From Rhipicephalus microplus (lineage: Eukaryota > Arthropoda > Arachnida > Ixodida > Ixodidae): a stretch of 64,000 bases of DNA. This document shows positions 63,735 to 64,000 of this stretch, one piece after another. The translations under genes were made by a program, and so were the position numbers. Positions within the stretch are counted from its first letter, which is position 1, and each line of letters starts with the position of its first letter. The notes below the pieces were generated by a model that saw only the letters and a list, made by a program, of their open reading frames with translations, was not told the DNA's origin and did not search any database. Location of the stretch: assembly GCF_043290135.1 (NCBI RefSeq), contig NC_134704.1, positions 8,799,501 through 8,863,500 of the forward strand, read 5' to 3'.

Positions 63735-64000
63735 CTACGCACACACAACACACAAGCATGTGCGGCCGCACTTCTCTTTTCATTGAGGCGCTAATGCGCA
63801 ACGCAGAATTCCCGTCGTACAAAGTATTGCTATCACTGGTATACTGCACACAGCATATAAGTGGATGTAGAGTCTCCTTGATTAAGAAGAAAAATAATTC
63901 GAGTAAGCTCAGAGATTAACTTTGGGACACTTCTTTTATACGTTATTATTGATGTGCAGCGCGGCAAATGTTTCCTCTGCTTATCGCAAAACATGAAGCG

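Noticed and set aside
63328..63849. 173-codon minus-strand frame around E1
   Set aside because: Only 63594-63734 matches an EGF module and has splice sites; the rest is intron and SINE read-through.
1..64000. CRISPR arrays, operons, ribosome binding sites
   Set aside because: The sequence is eukaryotic; direct repeats found are microsatellites, satellites or transposons without regular spacers.

Overview
The window looks like nuclear DNA of a hard tick (Ixodida, probably Metastriata). Exons are short and introns are kilobase-scale. About fourteen copies of a tRNA-headed SINE that I recognise as the common ixodid (Ruka-like) type are scattered through it, together with I-like LINEs carrying RNase H, a Penelope-like element, and hAT and mariner remnants. 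The taxon call rests on recognising these repeats and the tick-like fibulin, not on a search.

One real protein-coding gene dominates the window. It is a fibulin-type extracellular-matrix gene on the minus strand, running from beyond the right edge to a stop codon at 7277-7279. I could join 17 exons (E1 at 63594-63734 to E17 at 7277-7481). E1-E14 each encode exactly one calcium-binding EGF module and are all phase 1-1. E15 starts the last EGF module and leaves in phase 2. E16 and E17 encode the fibulin-type C-terminal module. The joined reading frame gives 863 residues without a stop and every junction keeps phase. The N-terminus (signal peptide, anaphylatoxin-like modules or anything else) lies outside the window.

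The introns hold the rest. Intron 16 (7482-19793) contains a decayed two-ORF LINE on the minus strand, a hAT-like element with 8-bp target duplication split by a second LINE, and a mariner deletion derivative. Intron 15 (20007-23394) holds a LINE 3' end and two SINEs. Intron 14 (23525-26333) has a ~147-bp tandem repeat and a composite repeat broken by another insertion. Intron 13 (26466-33516) has a Penelope-like element with inverted ends and a fresh-looking 5'-truncated LINE ending 155 bp from E13. Intron 10 (35863-39238) has a 47-bp fold-back, a CRE + X-box pair and a MITE nested inside inverted repeats. Several SINEs still show recognisable target-site duplications. The region left of the gene (1-6928) is repeat-rich intergenic or intronic DNA with no supportable gene.

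I found no CRISPR array, operon, rRNA or convincing functional tRNA. No wholly new system is evident. The best leads are the expanded EGF array with one GC-AG intron, a possible short isoform by read-through of E15, the inverted Penelope arrangement, and the hairpins at 36379-36476 and 57758-57800.
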